Positions 1 through 11,200 are shown, counted from the stretch's first letter. The stretch: 64,000 bases of DNA from Isoetes taiwanensis (GCA_021234155.1 JAJEKV010000059.1:1876182-1940181); one strand, 5' to 3'. Numbers and translations are program-made. Notes: generated from the sequence alone by a model not told the origin.

Positions 1-246
1 TGCTCATCCCTTTTTTCGGGCCCAAAAATTCCATGAAGCAGAACAATGAGGCTTTTTCGAACCCCTCAAGAAATGTGTCGTGATACTCTGTATTCATCTC
101 CAGTTTCAAAATTAGACAAAAGTATACTGGGTTGCCTAAAATCTTCTTGTCATCCAATTCAATGGGGAAATTTTGGAACTCTTTATGTTGGATTGATGGA
201 ACTGAAGAGCATCTGTAGCTACAGCGGAGCTAAACATGGTCAATAG
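1..246. other. Left flank of the 8-kb element
   Basis: This stretch lies outside the left inverted repeat. A 66-codon open frame (46-246, plus) ends just before the repeat, but I recognise no family in it. It may be a fragment of an older sequence interrupted by the insertion. No convincing continuation of it is visible after position 8275. Confidence 0.3.
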
Positions 247-266
247 GATTGCAAATTAAACGAGAG
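247..266 (+). repeat. Left terminal inverted repeat
   Basis: GATTGCAAATTAAACGAGAG matches the reverse complement of 8256-8275 at 19 of 20 positions. Homology stops abruptly on both sides. Confidence 0.75.
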
Positions 267-619
267 TGTTATGCCGGCCTCGCTTCAAAGATTCCCTTTA
301 AAAACACTACTCTTTTAAAAGTGGGACATTTTTAAAAAAGTTCATCACTTTGGAAATCTGTACACTCTCGACATGCAATTTCTACCCCCCTGCAACTTTT
401 TAACTTCACATCTCTTGGCAAGGTTTGCCAAAAGTAGCTCTTTTTGATCATCGATGTTAATTTATAAAAGATTAAGTCTAAAGAACATCAAGCTAGAGGA
501 AGCTAAAAAACTTTCTGCACTTATTTTTGCAAAATATCTGAATTAGGCATATCAACATTCAACTATTTCAATCATTTGCACACTAAACCACATGGAAGTC
601 ATAATTTAACACAAGCAAA

Positions 620-3600
620 TTAAGTAAAGTCATATGTAATTTCATCATCATCATTTTTGCTTTGCTGACCACTCTCTTGCACTACTGATTTCTCCTTGTC
701 AGGTGACTTAGGCTTCTCTGTTGTTGCTTGTTCTTCTAGAACAACAACCTCAGCTACTTTTTTAAGCTCAACGAAAGTGGCTTCATCACTTAAGCAGCTC
801 GTAAGTGGAGGTTGCACCTCGGAAGACGTCAGCTTGGCAAAGTCTGAAGATGATTTGGCCCCAAGCTCTTGGTTCTCATCTGGAAGAGTTGGTAAGGCAG
901 CTAATCTTGTTTTTATAAAGTTGACGGCCTCTGCATCAATGTCCACTGCTACACAATTACGACCTTTTTTTAGTGCACAAGCAATTGTAGTACCAGAGCC
1001 AGAGAAAGCATCAAGCACCCAATCTCCTGGACGAGAAAACATATCCAGGAGATGGTTGATTAGCTTTTGTGGTTTTTGGTACTGGTTTACAACCCTGCCT
1101 TGTGCAGTAGGGTCCTGCAATTTCTGTAGAACGGCCGGAAATTCCAACACATTGGAAAAGTTTTGACAAGCAGCAGTGTTAAAATGATCCATGGTTCTTT
1201 TGCCATCAAAACTCCAATAAGCAACATGAAGATATTCGACCTTGCTCAACAGCCTTGGCCCTCCACCATGGTAGTTTATATTAGTTTTGTACCTGCACCA
1301 GAAACATTGGCAATTTAACAAAAGAAATCTTATTCTGGAATAAAAATGCATGACGTATCGTCTTAAGAAAACATTCAAACTAGACAAGTTTGGATGCGAG
1401 TAAGAAAATTACCAGACGAGGTTCTCAAATCCTGCTTGTGTAGGAGAGCTAAAGTGCTTAGCAAAATTTGACTCCACCAAATCAGCTTGCATGCTTGAAT
1501 GAAAGACTACCAACCGCCAATGCTTTGCTGTTGTCACTTCCTTGATGCCATTAATAAAATCATTGAACTCTAAATTTTTGAATGGTTCATCATCATAACG
1601 GCTGTCCTTTAGCTTAAACCCATAAGGAAGATCTGCAACTATAAGTGTAAAGTCTTGGGGCTTTACCAAGCCAGCAAGTCTTCTACAGTCACCCTGTTGG
1701 ATTGCATATAAATTATTTTGGTCAAACATTGTAAACTTTTCATAGTCAGAGGGAGCCACAGGGACCATAGCTCTTCTGGAAGCTAGTGTTCTTTCCTCCC
1801 TTTCTTCCCCGACTAAGTTCATGAAGCCCTCTGGCAAATCCTTGTTCTTCTTCTTATTCTGTGAAGAATTAATTTGTTGTGAGTCAACCAGCAGATTGCT
1901 TAAACAACAAGGCATATAAAAACATACCCAGCCTTCAAAGTTTGGAGCATATTGTGAAATCTTTTCATCAGTTGTCGAGCTAGGGTAAAGCTCTCTGCAT
2001 CTTTCCCAGGTCTCAATATTTAGTTGTTCCATTAAGCAAGTCTGGCAGGTAATAACATTTTTTTGGCTGCAGACATTCGGATGTTAGCTACTTTGTAAGC
2101 AAGCCAGAGAAATGCTAAACGGCACAAAATGAATACTTATTCCAGAATACAACAAAGTAAAACAGAGCATGGTAATCAGGTGCAATCAAGTCGATAAGTC
2201 ACAAATGTTTCTAAAGAACAAGTCACAAAACAAAGAACGTAAAGAACTGTATTCCAGAATAACTAAATTGTTTCCATAAAAACGTTTTTTCAAGAAATTT
2301 CACTTACTTGTGCATTTCCTTCGACATTTCCTCTAAAGTGAAGTCCTTATCCACAACTTTTTGCAGCAACCGTTCTAGCAACACATTGTCTGTAACACCT
2401 TGCAGTTCCCTCCAAACAGTAATGGTCATCTCCTTTTTGGGAACATCGGAACCTTTCTTCTTGTCCGAGACCTTCCCTTTAGTTTTGAGCTCCCCCCTTT
2501 CAAACATGTTAAATATTTCATTCTGCAACTCTCAAAGCTGTGAGGACAAGCAAGTTTTGTTAGCAACAAGGAACAAAGCACAAAACTAAGTCTATTCCGG
2601 AATAAAGAATGTGCTTACCCGACCATCCCTGAAGGCTAATTGAAACCAGTTGTCGTGGCAGATAAGTGACTGTCTTTTGTTTGCCTCATCATATTTGAGA
2701 CAGCACTCAATGGCACACGCTTCCTTTAGCTCCAAAGAACAAGCAGGCTTTTTTATGTCTTCTCCATACTTTTCCTTTAAAAATGAGGTACTCTCGCGGC
2801 ATGAAACGAATTTTATCGACGAAGCTCATCTTTAATTTATACTCATTGTCAGCATTGTGAGTGTTGGCAATGATCTTTGCTTCTTCATCAGTCAAACCAA
2901 CATAGACTGCACAAAGAACAGAGAGGTACCTAGGGTTGTAATTTTCATTGTACAATTGTCTCCTTGCTTTAAAACTATGATTTCCACCAAGCACGTAATG
3001 CAAGTAACTCTCTGCATTTTCTTTATCATAGTCATCAGGGCTTTCACATTGCTCTCTGTCCACTAAAACAACAAGAGGGGCCACATGTGCGTTCGGGTTG
3101 CTTCTAATTCGATCCTTAAGATTCCTCAGATGGTCCGCATAAATCTTTCTTACCTGAAGGGGTCTTTCACCAGCAGCATTTTTAGGAGGCAACTTCAAAC
3201 TTGTCACTGGAAGATAGATGACACCCTGCACATGCTTTTTTGCATTTATCTGTTCCACTCTCTCAGCAGTCTTGTCTACCTTCTTTTCTCTAATTGCAAT
3301 CCCAGGAGCCTTCCCTTTTCCTTTTGATCTTTTTCTTTGTTGCTCATCATCTGAATCATCTTCAACATCGACTCTTGCCAATACTCTCTTCTTCGGTTCC
3401 TTTGCAGCCACAGTATCCCTCGGCACGCTCATTCCAAGACGTAAGTCTGAAGTTGAAACATTTAAATCATCGTCATCAAGGCTATCGGGTTCAACCTCTT
3501 CTTCCTCTGAAGCACTGTAACTAAAGTCCTCACTTCGGGAACCACAAATAAATTGCAACAGCTGTAGTAAGGTCTGCTTCTTAAGATAGTGATTCAAGTA

Positions 3601-4032
3601 CTTGTAAAGATGATCAGGCATGACTCTGTCAAGTTTAAAGTAGTTGTCATCCAGAATCATAAACCCCTGAGTAGTTTTAATCGACAAGCGTCCACTCTCT
3701 CCAGACTCGGTGGCAGCAGAGCTAACCTCGTGAATTTGTCCGATGCAGACAAAATCAGCATCTGGTAGAAGGCTCCTTCCCCTTCGCTGTGCAACATGTA
3801 GGAAAGTAAGGGTGGAGTACTTGTTTCTGAAACCCCTGGTTATGTACCACTGGGTCTTTGGGTTCTCATAAATCTTAGGTGGAGCTGACGCTTCTACACG
3901 TGCTTGGGGATGAGGTGTACTAGACTGACCTTTGTGTTTTTTCTGCTGAGAGTCCTTTCTGTTAGACCTGCAACATTTAGAAAAAAATTGTAAGCAAGTA
4001 GCTTCAAAGAACAAAAATTTCAAGAGTCTCAT
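620..4032 (-). CDS. ParB-like domain fused to N4-cytosine/N6-adenine DNA methyltransferase
   Basis: Splice sites support four exons: 3967-2619, 2522-2308, 2066-1413 and 1292-620. The start is unresolved: an ATG lies at 4032, but an acceptor at 3970-3968 suggests an upstream exon. Exon 1 holds an acidic/basic linker (DSLDDDD, KRSKGKGKAP) and then a ParB/sulfiredoxin-type fold, in which LRNLKDRIRSNP and YVLGGNHSFKARRQL match ParB boxes I and II. Exon 3 carries methyltransferase motif IV as DLPYG, and exon 4 carries the QKP segment and motif I as DAFSGSGTT followed by VAVDID. The order IV then I is that of beta-class N4/N6 amino-methyltransferases. The protein should methylate DNA, using ParB for site binding or loading (inference). 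Exon 1 runs into an out-of-frame ending near 2800-2815: the frame that reaches the good donor at 2619 is shifted by one base, so this copy may be frameshifted. The C-terminus is Lys/Glu/Asp-rich. Confidence 0.75.
1330..1343. repeat. Palindromic site in intron 3 of the methyltransferase gene
   Basis: TTATTCTGGAATAA is a core copy of the element-wide palindrome and lies within the intron 1293-1412. Confidence 0.65.
2138..2149. repeat. Palindromic site in intron 2, copy a
   Basis: TATTCCAGAATA, followed by C, lies within intron 2067-2307 of the minus-strand gene. Confidence 0.65.
2250..2261. repeat. Palindromic site in intron 2, copy b
   Basis: A second TATTCCAGAATA lies in the same intron, preceded by G, so its left arm matches the longer consensus. 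Confidence 0.65.
2593..2604. repeat. Palindromic site in intron 1
   Basis: TATTCCGGAATA, a perfect 12-bp palindrome, lies within intron 2523-2618. Confidence 0.65.
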
Positions 4033-4692
4033 TTATTTTGTTTTTAAAATGCATAAAATTAGCCTAGATTGCTGAAAATATGCTAAAAATATTCCTTAAA
4101 ACAACGAAAAACTAATCTTAACAGCTTCAATTTATCACAAGTTTTTGGCTAAAATTTAGGAAACATTTAGCTAAAAAGTACAAATTTTTGGAGACAAGGA
4201 GCCTAAATAAGTCAGTGTGTATTCCAGAATACACAGTGGTCCTCAGCAGAGAGCCAAAGTGTATTCCGGAATACACTTTGGCTCTTTGTGAGAACCATTG
4301 TGTATTCTGGAATACACTTATTGTACTAGTCTCCGTACCAAGGTGTGCGTCATGCTTACCTTTCCATGGATTTGTCTATGTAAAGTGGAATACGGCTGCA
4401 CTAGGTTCCGTCGAAGGCGCTGGAGGCGGCGACTTGGGTTGTTAAAGCGGAATATACTACTGTGGCGCAAAAAATTTTCGTTTTAAAGGTGAGGTTACAC
4501 ACTTACAAGCTTTCTATGTGTAATAGAATACAATTCTGATAACGTACTTGCAATTGTGTATTCGAGAATACACTTTTGTATTCTGGAATACACTAAAGAA
4601 TTTTGGAATACACTATTGTATTCTGGAATACAGTGTCACCATGCAAAAAAAAGGTGGTTACTAATTTTAGCTTTCTTCTTTCAGTTCTGACA
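4033..4692. promoter_or_regulatory. Divergent promoter region with clustered palindromes
   Basis: This 0.66-kb region separates the two divergent genes. It contains six full copies of the 18-bp palindrome GTGTATTCYRGAATACAC or its 16-bp core: 4216-4235, 4250-4285 (extended), 4300-4317, 4556-4573, 4577-4592 and 4617-4632. Half sites lie near 4387, 4449 and 4605. A pyrimidine-rich tract ending in CAG just before the plus-gene ATG suggests a leader intron. The placement suggests operator-like binding that controls both genes (inference). Confidence 0.65.
4250..4285. repeat. Perfect 36-bp palindrome
   Basis: Each 18-base half is the exact reverse complement of the other, centred at 4267/4268. 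The centre is the element-wide motif GTGTATTCCGGAATACAC; the outer arms begin AGAGCCAAA and end with its complement. Confidence 0.9.
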
Positions 4693-7600
4693 ATGGCGGG
4701 TTCAATGTTCAACAAGCTTCCTCCACCATTCCAACCATCTGATTCATCAAATTCTGAAGGAACCACTGTTCAAACCAGGTTTTGCTGTGAGGGACGAACT
4801 TCTACAACCCCTACTTCTACAAGGTGCTTGCTCCACTTGGACGAAACGCCAAGTCCTTTAATAAGTAAACTGCCACAACCGTTTATCCCATCCCCAAGTC
4901 CACACGGGGAAACACCTCCTTTCTCAGCCACTCCTCCTGTTTCTACTAAACTTCCAGCACCTTTTGTTCCTTCCCCTGAAGTTGCAGAGGTACCACCTCA
5001 ACGATTTATTCAGAGTACACTACCCCCATCTTTTGTACATTCTTCTACTTCAATCACACACAAAAGGCCAGCAGATTTCTCTAAAGAATGTCAAATACTG
5101 CACAACTTCTCCTACCAAGATCTAGCTACAAACGAAGATAATGTTGCAGAGTTCCAGTCCACAACAAGGACGATGTTTGCAGCCACACCTCTTCAACATG
5201 ATGCTTCAACAAGTGCTGCCACAACAAGTTACAACCCTTCTCCTCCTTTCAATATTTGCCCTCCTCCATGTCCAGGCACAACATCACGTGGTCTTTTTTC
5301 TTCAAGCACACAACTGAACTCTCAAGAGGTCATCCCAAGAGTTGAACCTTCTTCAGATGATGACGACCTTGACCAAGTACAGCAACAAGGTTATGTGTTT
5401 TCTAACCAAGCTTCAAAGAAATTTAAGGTTGATTTAACCTTGCGTGCATGTTCCTCTGTAAGAAGAAAAAACCTCATGGACGAACAGAAGATGAGGAGAA
5501 TTTTGAGAATAAAATGCTGCTCAAAAAATTGCATCAGTAAATTTAACATGTCTGGACTTCGAGCAATTCGAGATACTTACAGTTCAATGTCTCTAGCAGA
5601 ACAAAATAGCTACTTAGCTTATCGTGTAAGACCAAACTACAACACCTTGCACTACATTAGTGGTGAAGAGGTCTGTCAAAAATGCTTCATGCTTGTTCAC
5701 TGTCTGGGCTCCACTAGAATGTCTCGAATACACAAAAGAATGGACAAGATCCCAGACATTAATTATCATTGTGGTCCGAGGAGAATTGTTACAATGCATG
5801 CACTGTCTGCTGTTTCTTGGATGGACAGATACTTTATAGAAACGTGTGAAAAGTTGCCAAACAGCGACATGTACCATTTATCAGACAACATCACAAAAAA
5901 AGATATTTTTCGAGAGTACAAAGAGACATGTGTCCAATCTCAACACATCTCTTATGCTCACTTTACTAGACTGTGGAAAAGTGAATTTGGCCTTGTGAAA
6001 ATACCCAGGAAGCACAGGATGCTTGTTTGCTCCAAATGTGCAGAATTAAAAAGTCAAAGAGAAATGGCTAAGACAGAATTAGAGAGAAGTAAGTTCATGT
6101 TTTGTTTTCAAAATTTCTTTTCCTTTTAAGTTGTTAACCAACTTCCTTCTTTAGACGTGGTGCAGCAGAATCTTGCTAGACGTCGTGAACAACAAGCAGC
6201 AGAAAGAAGAAAGCTTGCTAAGCACAGAAAAAAAGCTTTGGAACGTCCACTGCAATACATGTCAGTTGTGATTGACGGGATGGATCAGAAAAAGACTACC
6301 CTGCCTCATTTCCTGAACATTCCAAAAGATGTACCAGAAGAATGCTTTGTCAAAGTCCATCTTGTTGGAGCTATGGTCTTCAAAGGAAGTTTAAAGTGCA
6401 AAGTATTCTTGACATATCCTAACATACATGGTGATCCAAATCTCACTATCACCATACTAAATAGGGTACTGTGTGAACAAGACCAACTGCCTCCAGTTCT
6501 CTATCTGCAACTTGATAACACTACTAGGGAGAACAAGAACCAAACTCTCTTTGCATACCGTGCCATGCTAGTGGAACTTGGGATCTTCAAAAAAGTGAAG
6601 CTTGGATTCCTTCTTGTGGGGCACACTCATGATCAGATTGATCAAATGTTCAGCAGATTTTCTGTGCGTCTTCGTAGAAAAAGGGCATTCCGACTTCCTA
6701 CTCTTATTCGAGCTATTGAGGAGTCTTACACTCCAACACCTGTTGTTGAGCTGCTCCAAGAAACTGTAGATTTCAGAGAATTTGTCTTCTCCTCTCATTC
6801 CAACAGAGAACAAGCTGTACACAAGTTGAATGATCTAACTTTTCAACATCATGTCAAGTTTTTCATGAAGAGCGGTGAAAGCTTCTTACAAGGAAAGAGG
6901 TACGCCACAACTAAAGAATGGAGTCCATCAGAGGGATTGAGATTCCTCAAACTAGTTCCAGACAGTTCCTTAGTTGAACGTGCTGAACAGATGCCTCTTA
7001 AAAATCCTAAAGAGGCCAAGCAGAAGAAAAGTACTCCAGCTGCCTCCTTGAAAGCCATTGAGAGTGGAATCTCATTGGGCTTTAAGTATTTTACAGAAGA
7101 AGACCAGAACTGGTGGAAAAGTTTCTTTCTTGAACAAAAAATTGTCAATGAGAATTTATTCCTAAGACAGTTGAAGCAACCTTTTCAGTGGCCTAATTCC
7201 TTCTTCGAATCACAGAACCAGGCAGGTCCAAGCAGTGCCCCAGTAGTACTTCCAACAGTGGAAGATGAGGACCGAGTCATGTATCTTGGACCACGCCGAA
7301 GAAATGAGCCTGTGGGTAATATCACAGAAATTACTAAAGGTATGCTTATTGCTGTTCCAACTGTAGAGGATGACAAGGGTCGACCTTTTTGGATAGAAAA
7401 AGTAATAGACACGGTCAAAGAAGAGGGTTTAGTTACTAAACTTAAGATTCATTGGCTAGCAACACGTTCAGAAAATGCCTTTGAAGGAAGGTATGAGCTA
7501 GAAATGAGATCTCAAGGAAAAGGTAAGAAGTCAAAGAAGGTAGATTGCAGGGATGAGGTAAGCCTAAGTGAAGTGAGTATTTTGTGTTATAATTTTAAGT

Positions 7601-7848
7601 TAAGATCTGACAATCGTCTTCGATAGAGGACCATTAACTTACTAAAAAAAGCATGTAACTATGAGGAAGAAGAGGAAGAGGATGGCAATGCTTCACCATC
7701 TGTCGATAGTGATGAAGAAGACAACTCGAGTACTTCCTCAAGTGACAGTGAAAGAAGTGAAGGTGATGAAGATGGTATTAACGAAATAGATGATGACTTA
7801 GATCCCTCATTTATTGGTCCTCACACTTTACTGAACACTCCAAGGTAG
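4693..7848 (+). CDS. Transposase-like protein with candidate D/D/D core (DUF7869-like)
   Basis: Three exons join in frame: 4693-6088, 6155-7557 and 7627-7848 (stop TAG 7846-7848). The N-terminal third is Pro/Ser-rich with four copies of a KLPxPFxPS-type motif. Then come Cys clusters (KCCSKNC, VCQKC, LVCSKC) and a conserved core beginning MSVVIDGMDQ, continuing with YLQLDNTTRENKNQ and ending with VGHTHDQIDQMFSRFS. This pattern matches a large family of eukaryotic proteins that I know as DUF7869-type. The three acidic positions (IDG, LDN, IDQ) look like an RNase-H-fold metal site, so transposase activity is plausible but inferred. The C-terminal part has a GMLIAVP...FWIEKV segment resembling a chromatin-reader-like barrel, then Lys-rich and Glu/Asp/Ser-rich tails. 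The gene is divergent from the ParB-methyltransferase gene and shares its promoter region. The reading frame is intact. Confidence 0.75.
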
Positions 7849-8255
7849 AGAACAAGTCTATTCCAGAATACACTTTACTTGCTAAGTGTAAATTTTGCAA
7901 ATACACTTTCCTCAACAAGTGTAAATTTTGTATGTAGTTCTAAATATTTTATTGTGAAATTTGAAAATACATGAACTTTTCTTACGGACTTTTCTTCAAT
8001 TATTTCTACAAATCAAATTCCCCTTGATTCAAATTTCTCTCTAAATATTTCTTTTCACGTGAAAATTTAGCTGTAAAAAAGTGTCACTTTTTGCTGGTAA
8101 TTTGCTCTTCCTGCAAAAAAAAATTGACAATTTTGGGGGGTTAAAACACAAAAAATCACCTCTGTTTTTGTATTTGACCTCATTTGACCCCCTTTTAGGC
8201 CAAAATACAGGGAATCTTTGGAGAATATTCCTTTTGCTCCCGTTTTGATGATTTC
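7849..8255. other. Non-coding right part of the 8-kb element
   Basis: This AT-rich stretch holds one palindromic motif copy (7859-7870, TATTCCAGAATA), repeats of an AAGTGTAAATTTTG word near 7895-7930, a 14-bp palindrome TTTTCACGTGAAAA (8052-8065), and a pair AAAAAGTGTCACTTTTT near 8078. No gene is seen. Confidence 0.5.
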
Positions 8256-8275
8256 CTCTCGTTTAATATGCAATC
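8256..8275 (-). repeat. Right terminal inverted repeat
   Basis: Read on the minus strand this is GATTGCATATTAAACGAGAG, one mismatch from the left arm at 247-266. Confidence 0.75.
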
Positions 8276-11200
8276 ATGTTGGTCATGGCATTTACAAAAT
8301 CGACGACTATGCTTAAAAGAGTTCAAAGATGAGCCATAACTGAACTTTTTCATAAATGTTTATATGCAGATGATTGCACTTCGTTTGGACAGATGGGGAG
8401 GCGCAAGAACCAACATAATGTATGCACAAGAACCCCCATAACCATGGATCAGACCCAAAGAGCCACCAAAGAAATTTCTAGCCATATCCCCCTGCAGATT
8501 TCCGCAAAGAATCAGCCCCGATGCAGCCATGGCCGCAGGGAAAAAAGGAGGTAAAGTTTGCTCCCCTATTTCCATATTGTAGGGAAAAGAAAATTGGGCC
8601 TCCATTTCCGATCTAGCCAGTGACCCGCGACCGGCGGTACCGGCTAGACTGAAAATCGATCCTCAATTTCCTTCCACCATACATTGTTTCTCCTCAGGCT
8701 GAAACTATACCTGTTGAATGGGTTTTAAGCACTTACGTTGGCAAATTTTTGTTGTGCTATGATCGCCCATTAATTGGATCCAAATTCCTCAAGTTTAGGG
8801 ATATGTATTACCATCACAATACTAAACATGATGCTCAGAAAGAAGGTTTGATTCTGTCTATTACTCCACCCTCCTTGTCGGATGGTCCTTTGCCTTTTGT
8901 CCAGACTAAATTGATAATGTTGGATGGAACTGAAAAATTTCTATGCCAATTGTATTTGATAATAAGTATAGCAACATACTTGAGTTATAGGAAGTAACAT
9001 TGCCTAGTAAGACATCGTCTAAAAGGTTACAAATAGTTATGAATGACTAGGCTCATGCAACTGAAACCCTCTTTGGTTATCGCTCTTTAAAAGATGAACT
9101 AAATTGTGCGAAGATGTATGTGGTTTATCGCCCATAATGGATGATCGTGATACTGCCAAACCTGACACTTGTCCTGCATTCCTATGACTCATACCATCTC
9201 TAATTGCTGCCCTTCTTGAAAGATTGCAGAGATATCGTCAACATTTATCATCTCAGAATTGGTTCGTGCTGGACAAAATAACAGTCGTAAGTTGGTCACC
9301 TTAAGATAGCACGAACCAATTGTTTGAAATTTAATGAAGATCACGAATACGTTAACCTCTAGTTGGCAGGTGAATCCGATGGCTTCAGTTCTGGTAATCA
9401 TTGATGAAGAGGAAGAGAACTTTGATCCGGATTAATTCTTTGCCCAAGCGAAACTCAGAGTCTCAATGCATTTCTTCACCTGGATGTTGACCTGGATTTT
9501 TCTCTAGTTAGCCATATTGAAGAAATATATACAATTGAGCAGCTAGCCCTTCTGCGTAAATACAGTTTTGAGGATGGACTATTAGTTGAAGGTTTTTGTC
9601 ACAGGCCAAGAATTTGGAAAATAGAAGCAAGGTTTAAGAATCAAACAAAAACATTTATTTATATAAGAATTTAACGCAGCGGCACATCCTTTAGTTCCAA
9701 TCCAGTGAAGCTGGAATTTACCATGAGCTCCAGGCCTTACGTGTTACCGCTATGCAATAGATTCTTGGACATTCAAGATCACGGATTAGAAAAAGTTGAT
9801 TGGGAAGAGTTGATACGGATGGATAAAGCTTGAAATGTCATAAAAGAACCTTCGATTAAATTGTATTTGCTCTTTCTAGTTATATAAATATATGGTTATT
9901 AATGAAGCATATGAGTTGGAATGTTTTTTATTTGTTTCATTACTATTTCATGCTGTCATTATTCATTATTTATGCATCTGGCGATCTTGGATGAAACATT
10001 GACTTCGTTTTATTGTAGGGCTCATGTGTTTATTCCAGATCATCAAAAGCCAAAGACACTGTCAAAATTCAAATACCTATAAGTTGGGAATTTTTCTATC
10101 CCAACTTTGATTCAAAAAAGGAAGTTAGCTATGGTGAGCTATCTTGGAGAATTATAATAATAGTGGCTTCAATATAAAAGTATGAAATCAATAGTTTTGA
10201 TCTTGCAGATAGAAACTAGAATGCGAATGAAGATAAAATGTGGTACATGTCGTTTAAGGAGAGAAACATGGTTCTTCCTCACAGCTAATTTCAGATCAAC
10301 TAATTCTAGGATGCCTTAAAAAGGTTGCATAATAAATTGAGATTGTTGCGCACTCCCATTTGAAGATTCCCTTCTAAAAAACATATTACCTATTTGAGAT
10401 GGCCTTTTTAGGGTTAAGTCCAAAAATTCATGGTGATTGCAATTTAAAATGTGCTATTTTAACTCCAAAAGAAAAAGTAACATTAGGTTAAGTTCAAAGC
10501 GGCATGGTGATTAAAATTTATAATATACTATTTCAACTGCATTCATTCATTTTACTGTTGAATAATTGTGAACAAAGGACAAAAGAGGGATATTTGTAAT
10601 AGATCACAAGTTAAATTAGAACACTAAACATAAGTGCAAGGTGTGAAAAAAGAAGTAAACATAGAACTTTCCAGTTAGAAGAAGAAGTAAAGCACCAGAG
10701 CATGTCAAATTTGTCTAGAGAAGAACCTAATCAATGTTTCCAAAATTTCTGTGTATATTGGAATAGTATTGCCAGTTGCTCATGCACTCTTATGTTATTC
10801 TAGATTAGGACCTTGCAGTCTTACGCTATTCCAGAATACAAATCTAGAGCTATAGTTTGACTTGCATGCACCACCCTAGTGTTCAAAAACCCCTCCAACA
10901 TGTCAAATTTTGTTTAAATATTGACATAGCATATGTTATCTTGCTCGAACATGAAGGTAGCAATTAATGCACATCAAAAGCATGGTTGTGTGCGTTCTCA
11001 AATCAAAGCATGGGGATTTGAGCTCTAAGGTCTTTTTCTTGTTGTTGTGGGTGGACGAATGTCCGTGCCACAACATGTTCACAAGATTACTAAAAAAGGA
11101 AATGAGATTAGACATTTACAAAGAAACATGGAAATTACAATTTACAAGTTACAATTCTATTTGACTTAATAATGCTATAGTGCATCACGTAAGAATATTG

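Larger units (their letters stand above)
247..8275. mobile_element. Candidate DNA transposon encoding ParB-methyltransferase and transposase-like proteins
   Basis: An 8,029-bp unit is bounded by a 20-bp inverted repeat: GATTGCAAATTAAACGAGAG at 247-266, and its reverse complement with one mismatch at 8256-8275. Inside are exactly two intron-containing genes transcribed away from each other, plus eleven copies of a palindromic motif in non-coding DNA. Seen directly: the repeats, the genes and the motifs. Inferred: that the unit moves as one. The target-site duplication is not clear. TGCAA occurs as a direct repeat at 250-254 and 8269-8273, overlapping the arms, so the true ends may be at 255 and 8268 with a 5-bp duplication. 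Fungal KDZ transposons that carry TET/JBP genes are a precedent for DNA-modifying enzymes in eukaryotic transposons. I know of no description of this ParB plus methyltransferase pairing in a plant element. Confidence 0.7.

Noticed and set aside
8360-8605. 81-codon minus-strand frame
   Set aside because: No recognisable domain, no splice or promoter support, and it lies in otherwise decayed DNA.
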